Below, in pieces: positions 14,431 through 18,115 of a stretch of 18,115 nucleotides of DNA. The stretch covers positions 1 through 18,115 of the forward strand of contig CATZDY010000051.1 in the NCBI GenBank assembly GCA_958417755.1, read 5' to 3'. The position numbers and the translations under genes are program-made. The stretch's first letter is position 1. Every line of letters starts with the position of its first letter. Under the pieces are notes generated by a model, which did no database searches, was not told where the DNA came from, and saw only the letters and a list, made by a program, of their open reading frames with translations. Source of the DNA: an uncultured Peptococcaceae bacterium (lineage in GTDB: Bacteria > Bacillota > Desulfotomaculia > Desulfotomaculales > Desulfocucumaceae).

Positions 14431-15081
14431 ATGGATTTTAGCAAAAGCATAAAAAGAGACCTGGAGAAAAAAGAATTAACCCCAAAAGAGTGGGGAGAAT
14501 TATTGGATATAACCAAAACATCAATCATGCAAGATAAAAAAACAAAACAAGAAACCAATCCGCAGCCCCTTAACAAACTGACTGATATTTTTGATTTTAA
14601 GCCAGGTTCTATAAAAGAGCACAGGGAAAAAGCCACTGCCAATCATGGTATACTTGCTGCTTCAAAAATACAGCATAGCAAGCCGGGACATTTCTATTCA
14701 AAACGACTCACCATGTTGCGGATAGAAAAAAAGATGACTCGGGCTGAACTGGCAAGCACCATAGGGGTAGATATGGCAACCGTGAAGAGCTATGAATTGG
14801 GATTTAATAAGCCCAATGGAGAAATGATTGAAAAAATAGCTATTGCTTTTGGTGTTTCTAAGGACTATTTGCTGGGGCAAACCACTGAAGCCAAATTTTC
14901 CATTAAACCAGGGGATTATCAAGAATATCGGCAAGAAACCATTGCCCTAGCTAATGCCATTTTGGATAGTATGATGGCATGCAACCAAAAGTTTTCCACA
15001 AAAAAACGCCAGAACCTGGCGAATATGATGCAAGAATTGACTCAAACAGTATTGACCATACAAGAAGAAAAGGAATTATAA
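14431..15081 (+). CDS. XRE-family regulator with a degenerate second HTH, copy 1
   Basis: 216 residues. A canonical XRE helix-turn-helix lies at about 88-151 (SKRLTMLRIEKKMTRAEL, IGVDMATVKSYE, IAFGVSKDYLLGQ). Residues 3-62 look like a second, worn XRE domain (LTPKEWGELLDITKTSI ... LTDIFDF). The C terminus is helical and ends KRQNLANMMQELTQTV, which matches the tail of the regulator at 15657 and is probably a shared oligomerisation or partner-binding segment. AGGAG lies 8 nt before ATG 14431. It probably binds dyads in the upstream AT-rich region and controls itself and the divergent small gene (inference). Confidence 0.85.
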   Translation: MDFSKSIKRDLEKKELTPKEWGELLDITKTSIMQDKKTKQETNPQPLNKLTDIFDFKPGSIKEHREKATANHGILAASKIQHSKPGHFYSKRLTMLRIEKKMTRAELASTIGVDMATVKSYELGFNKPNGEMIEKIAIAFGVSKDYLLGQTTEAKFSIKPGDYQEYRQETIALANAILDSMMACNQKFSTKKRQNLANMMQELTQTVLTIQEEKEL

Positions 15082-15155
15082 CCATAGCCAGTAAGTCAGT
15101 AAGTAATGAAAAAATTCGCCCATTGCCTGGCCCGACAAAACGATACCAAAGCTGT

Positions 15156-15353
15156 TTAAATATATTCTTTCAGCATCTCTAAAATTTTATATTTCATGAC
15201 AAGCATATCCTTATCGGTTTCTGTCAACAACATCGCATAACTGTACTCCAAACCAGCCATAAAACCCTCCCCAAAACCCTGTTGATAGAGTTCTGCATAC
15301 TCTTCCAATCCTTCCATCCATTCATGATTTTCTTTCCATGCTTCTTGCATCAT
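15156..15353 (-). CDS. Small helical GFGxGF protein, copy 2
   Basis: 65 residues, acidic, soluble, unknown function. YQQGFGEGFMAGLE (about 23-36) and the C-terminal KDMLVMKYKILEMLKEYI align with copy 1 at 13625-13819. AAGGAG sits 6 nt before the first of two consecutive ATG codons. It is convergent with the first XRE gene (75 bp between stops) and divergent from the second XRE gene (303 bp). The two copies differ clearly in charge and sequence, which suggests an old duplication or independent acquisition, each matched to its own regulator. Confidence 0.75.
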   Translation of the reverse strand: MMQEAWKENHEWMEGLEEYAELYQQGFGEGFMAGLEYSYAMLLTETDKDMLVMKYKILEMLKEYI

Positions 15354-15364
15354 GGTTCACTCCT

Positions 15365-15447
15365 TCCCTTTGTATCCTTTGAAATCCATGTAAATGTCGT
15401 ATCCCTTTGTAGGATAAACCAGTTTTTGATGATTTATATGTATAAAT
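15365..15447. promoter_or_regulatory. Candidate operators in the second module
   Basis: TCCCTTTGTA occurs at 15365-15374 and 15402-15411; the second lies inside the dyad TATCC-CTTTGTA-GGATA (15400-15416). ATTTATA-TG-TATAAAT (15432-15447) is a further perfect dyad. The first copy includes TTGTAT, the half-site seen in the first module. The rest of 15354-15656 shows no supported gene. Confidence 0.4.
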
Positions 15448-15630
15448 AACTTTATATTTTCCCAGCAGCTGAATTAGTTTCCTGTATTAGCATCATACTT
15501 CATTGATTATATTCTTGGTGACACATCTTACTGCTTTTTCCGACAGCAAAGGTAATTTTCTGCCTCTTTTCATCCAAATCCGATAATTCTGATTCAATAA
15601 GATATGCTTTTATTGCTTCAACATGTGGAG

Positions 15631-15636
15631 TATACT
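15631..15636 (+). promoter_or_regulatory. -10 box of the second XRE gene
   Basis: TATACT lies 26 bp before the GTG start; no good -35 box is seen. The transcript would start just ahead of the ribosome site, giving a very short leader. Confidence 0.35.
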
Positions 15637-15656
15637 TAAATAAGGGGGGATTTGTT

Positions 15657-16046
15657 GTGTTGGCAAAACGCTTGGCTGCTTTACGCAAGGAAAAGGCCTT
15701 GACCCAAGAACAACTGGCCCGCTTTTTAGGGATTTCCAGAAGCTGTTTATCTTTATATGAAATCGGCAAACGGGAACCGGATCATCATACACTTCAAAAA
15801 ATCGCGGATTTTTTTCATGTCTCCCTGGACTACCTCTTAGGCCGCGTTGATGATCCCCATAGCCAATCCAATGCTGCGCAAAATCTGCCTAAAAGCCAAG
15901 AACCCTTGGCTATGTTTGATACTGTATTATACAGTATCATTGAAAATGCTCAAAAGCTTACCCCCAAACAAAAAGAAATGATTGCAAAAATCATCCAAGA
16001 ATTGGTTCAAACAACAGGGGAAAAAAGGCATGCCGCCAAGAAGTAA
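15657..16046 (+). CDS. XRE-family regulator, copy 2
   Basis: 129 residues. One XRE helix-turn-helix occupies about 4-62 (RLAALRKEKALTQEQLARFL, ISRSCLSLYEIGKREPD, IADFFHVSLDYLLGR). A short linker is followed by a helical tail KLTPKQKEMIAKIIQELVQTT (about 98-118). The tail matches that of the regulator at 14431 (pattern K-x5-(L/I)A-x-(M/I)(M/I)QEL-x-QT). The start is GTG with GGGGGGA 6 nt upstream. The architecture resembles SinR-type regulators, whose helical C terminus is bound by a small antagonist; whether the adjacent 65-residue protein does this is inference. Confidence 0.88.
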   Translation: MLAKRLAALRKEKALTQEQLARFLGISRSCLSLYEIGKREPDHHTLQKIADFFHVSLDYLLGRVDDPHSQSNAAQNLPKSQEPLAMFDTVLYSIIENAQKLTPKQKEMIAKIIQELVQTTGEKRHAAKK

Positions 16047-16730
16047 GCCCCCTGGTTTTCTCTGGCAAAAGTCTTAGTAGGACTTAGGAAGATGTTGTTT
16101 TTTTGATTTATTATGTCTGCCACAAACAAAGGTACCCATGAGGAATTCCAGCTTTAAGACCTTTGGAGCAAACGAAACCTGCCATTCCAGAGCCAAACGA
16201 TGTTCCTTTTCCCAAAGAGTAGCTGCTAGGTATCATTGACTCCTTTTCTAAAGGTATAGGAAGATTATCGAAAAATAAATTGCTTAATAATAAACAAGAG
16301 CAAATATTTATAAAAGTTTTACAAAACTCAATAATAAGGCAGTTGGATAAATTTTTTTATATTTTACAAGTTACTTACTGACAAAAGCTACATTTTCAAA
16401 AACTTTTCAAGAATATTTAAATTGTAAACATTGTTTGCTTTAGAAATAAAAAAGCTGTGACTTTTGAACTTCTGCACAGCCTCATTCTTAATACATTTTA
16501 GAAAAAAGTAGAAATCCTGTTAATTCTTTTACGGAAAACCTCTCTTGCTTTCCATTTGAGTACCTCACTACATTGCTGACAATCAGTATTAAATCATATT
16601 ACCCCATATTTCATACCAATACTTCTCCACCTAGTTTACAGCAATCTCAATTCTCTATCCTTCTCCTCCTCAGAAGTCAAATAAGCTCTCAAAGTAACCA
16701 TTTCACCCCATCAATTGTGGATTTGCAAAC
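16047..16730. other. AT-rich gene-free stretch after the second module
   Basis: No supported gene in 684 bp. A small stem (AAGTC, 7-nt loop, GACTT) near 16067-16085 followed 13 nt later by a T run may end the XRE transcript. A minus-strand terminator at 16448-16480 serves the gene reading from the right. The rest is AT-rich without recognisable repeats or RNA genes. Confidence 0.5.
16448..16480 (-). terminator. Rho-independent terminator, minus strand
   Basis: On the minus strand GCTGTG (16480-16475) pairs with CACAGC (16459-16454), followed by six T (16453-16448). It is 251 bp beyond the stop of the ABC ATPase gene, the nearest upstream gene on that strand, leaving a long 3' untranslated region or an unseen short transcript. 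Confidence 0.75.
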
Positions 16731-17846
16731 TCATCCGTATCGTATATTTTTTTCTGTTTCCTTATCAAAAAGATGAATTTTATTTACATTCAAAATCAAT
16801 GGTATCCTATCGCCAGCCCTGGCCGTTGTCCCCGGGCCAACCCGGGCAATCCATTTTGTCTCCCCTGCTCTTACATGCAACAAGGTTTCTGAGCCCAATC
16901 GTTCCACCACTTCCACCCTGGCCTCCATAACACTGTCTTGCAATGCTTCCCCCAAAACAAGTTCTTCCTGTATATCTTCAGGACGTATACCCATCATGAC
17001 ACTTTTACCTAGATAGCCCAGATTTTCTATTTCTTCAGCCAAATTACCAGGGAGTTTTATTGTATGGGGACCAAAGGTAATACATATTGCTTCTGCATCT
17101 TTTTTTAATACTACTTCTTGAAAGTTCATCTGGGGGCTTCCCATGAATCCGGCTACAAACAAATTATGCGGTTTCTCGTATACAACTTGCGGACTATCTA
17201 TCTGTTGGCTATATCCGTTATTCATCACCACAATCCTGTCCCCCATGGTCATGGCCTCTGTTTGATCATGGGTAACATAGATGATGGTGCTCTGCAAGGC
17301 ATGATGCAGCTTGCTGATTTCCGCCCTCATCTGAACCCTTAATTTGGCGTCCAGATTTGATAAGGGTTCATCCATTAGAAACAGCTTGGGTTTGCGCACA
17401 ATAGCCCGGCCCAGGGCTACCCTTTGCCTCTGCCCCCCTGATAATTGGTTAGGCCGTCTATCCAACAATTGCCCTATATCCAATATGTTTGCAGCTTCCC
17501 TAACCCTTTCTTTGATTTCATGCTTGGGTATTTTCCTTAGTTTCAGGGCAAAGGACATATTTTCAAATACCGTCATATGGGGATATAAGGCGTAGTTCTG
17601 AAACACCATGGCAATATCCCTATCCTTGGGCAACACATCATTCACCAATTTATTATCAATGTAAATCTCACCTGCTGTCAATTTCTCCAATCCTGCTATC
17701 ATTCTCAAGGCAGTGGTTTTTCCACTGCCCGAAGGTCCAACAAAAGTGACGAATTCCTTGTCTTTGATTCTGATATTCAAATCCTTCACTGCCACTACTT
17801 TGTTGTTAAACCTTTTGGTCACCTGTTTTAATACCACACTGGCCAT
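16731..17846 (-). CDS. msmX: MalK/MsmX/UgpC-type carbohydrate ABC transporter ATPase
   Basis: A 371-residue cytoplasmic ATPase that energises carbohydrate importers. Walker A GPSGSGKT (37-44), Q-loop Q83 (QNYALYPH), signature LSGGQ (135-139), Walker B LFLMDEP (155-161), D-loop SNLD (163-166) and H-loop H193 (VTHD). The C-terminal third is the TOBE regulatory region typical of this subfamily (GIRPEDI near 290; IPLILNVNKIHLFD near the end). Length is typical. It follows a solute-binding-protein gene but is separated from it by a terminator and has its own promoter. This resembles MsmX-like shared ATPases that serve several importers. The ribosome site (GTGGGA) before ATG 17846 is weak. The exact symbol among msmX/ugpC/malK is uncertain. 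Confidence 0.92.
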   Translation of the reverse strand: MASVVLKQVTKRFNNKVVAVKDLNIRIKDKEFVTFVGPSGSGKTTALRMIAGLEKLTAGEIYIDNKLVNDVLPKDRDIAMVFQNYALYPHMTVFENMSFALKLRKIPKHEIKERVREAANILDIGQLLDRRPNQLSGGQRQRVALGRAIVRKPKLFLMDEPLSNLDAKLRVQMRAEISKLHHALQSTIIYVTHDQTEAMTMGDRIVVMNNGYSQQIDSPQVVYEKPHNLFVAGFMGSPQMNFQEVVLKKDAEAICITFGPHTIKLPGNLAEEIENLGYLGKSVMMGIRPEDIQEELVLGEALQDSVMEARVEVVERLGSETLLHVRAGETKWIARVGPGTTARAGDRIPLILNVNKIHLFDKETEKNIRYG

Positions 17847-17886
17847 GTTCCCACTCTTTCTACATAAACACTTGTTTTTTTATAGG

Positions 17887-17917
17887 ATTATTCATGAAGC
17901 CCCTTTTCAATTGTCAA
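17887..17917 (-). promoter_or_regulatory. Promoter of the ABC ATPase gene
   Basis: On the minus strand a perfect TTGACA (17917-17912) precedes AATAAT (17892-17887, 5/6) by a rather long 19-bp spacer, about 40 bp upstream of the start codon. Confidence 0.45.
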
Positions 17918-17930
17918 AATAATAGCACCA

Positions 17931-17966
17931 GATAAAGCAAGGTTCGATCGTAAAAACAGACCTTGC
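17931..17966 (-). terminator. Rho-independent terminator after the solute-binding protein gene
   Basis: On the minus strand GCAAGGT (17966-17960) pairs with ACCTTGC (17943-17937), followed by TTTATC. The 16-nt loop is long. It lies 13 bp after the stop codon at 17980 and separates that gene from the ATPase gene. On the plus strand CTTTT follows the stem, so it may work in both directions. Confidence 0.7.
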
Positions 17967-17979
17967 CTTTTCCTATATT

Positions 17980-18115
17980 TTATTCATTTAAATAGATACG
18001 AACCTTTTCCTGGATTATCCGGGCTACGTCCTCGGCAGAAGCTTTACCACCAAAAAACGATTGTACTTCCTTCTTAACTATTTCTATAATTCGGGAATCT
18101 GTATGAAAACAAATA
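17980..18115 (-). CDS. ABC sugar transporter solute-binding protein, C-terminal end (partial)
   Basis: Only the last 44 residues lie in the window; the gene continues past the right edge. The sequence contains SRIIEIVKKEVQSFFGGKAS and ends EDVARIIQEKVRIYLNE. This is the characteristic C terminus of family 1 extracellular solute-binding proteins, which have an acidic helix followed by I-Q-x-(R/K)-V-x-I-Y-L-x-E. These are secreted lipoproteins that capture sugars for an ABC importer. Its position just upstream of a MalK/MsmX-type ATPase fits. Permease genes are not visible and would have to lie upstream or elsewhere. Confidence 0.8.
   Translation of the reverse strand, partial: ICFHTDSRIIEIVKKEVQSFFGGKASAEDVARIIQEKVRIYLNE

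Noticed and set aside
15500..15640. Minus-strand frame whose tail (SDLDEKRQKITFAVGKSSKM) looks protein-like
   Set aside because: It has no start codon or ribosome site outside the XRE gene it overlaps. It may be a remnant, but I cannot support a gene.

Overview
The window looks like chromosomal DNA from a low-to-mid GC Gram-positive of the Firmicutes, most likely an anaerobic clostridial lineage. This is inferred from AGGAGG-type ribosome sites, U-tailed hairpin terminators, TTGACA/TATAAT-like promoters, a Fur-controlled FeoA, S-layer-homology sequence, XRE regulators and an MsmX/MalK-type sugar-uptake ATPase. I cannot name a genus.

Layout. 1-221 is the leader-proximal end of a CRISPR array read on the minus strand (30-bp repeats, 36-38-bp spacers). 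An AT-rich leader follows, then a perfect 16-bp inverted repeat (332-381); no cas genes are present. 810-1316 encodes a small nitroreductase. 1521-4823 encodes a 1100-residue protein joining an endonuclease Q-type PHP nuclease to a UvrD/PcrA-type helicase. It carries a sliding-clamp-like motif at the end of each half. A Fur-box promoter then drives a solitary feoA (4986-5198). Minus-strand genes for a GNAT acetyltransferase and a GyrI-like effector-binding protein follow.

7467-10459 is a signalling unit: an OmpR-family response regulator and a sensor kinase overlapping by 4 bp, then a membrane-anchored exported protein. Three tandem 11-bp repeats lie just upstream of that protein's promoter and are probably the regulator's binding site. 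10640-13370 mixes an intact short-chain dehydrogenase (12138-12887) with decaying genes: an S-layer-homology fragment lacking a credible start, a 5'-truncated and frameshifted beta-lactamase/DUF302 gene, and a small gene with an in-frame UAG at codon 8.

13380-16730 is distinctly AT-rich and holds two copies of one module: a minus-strand gene for a 64-65-residue helical protein with a GFG(D/E)GF motif, followed by a plus-strand XRE regulator. Both partners are paralogous between the copies, and operator-like dyads lie between them. This is the best candidate here for an undescribed system; an antirepressor/repressor or toxin-antitoxin-like pair is an inference.

16731-18115 (minus) is carbohydrate uptake: the 3' end of an ABC solute-binding protein gene, a terminator, then a separately promoted MalK/MsmX-type ATPase gene ending at a terminator about 250 bp downstream.
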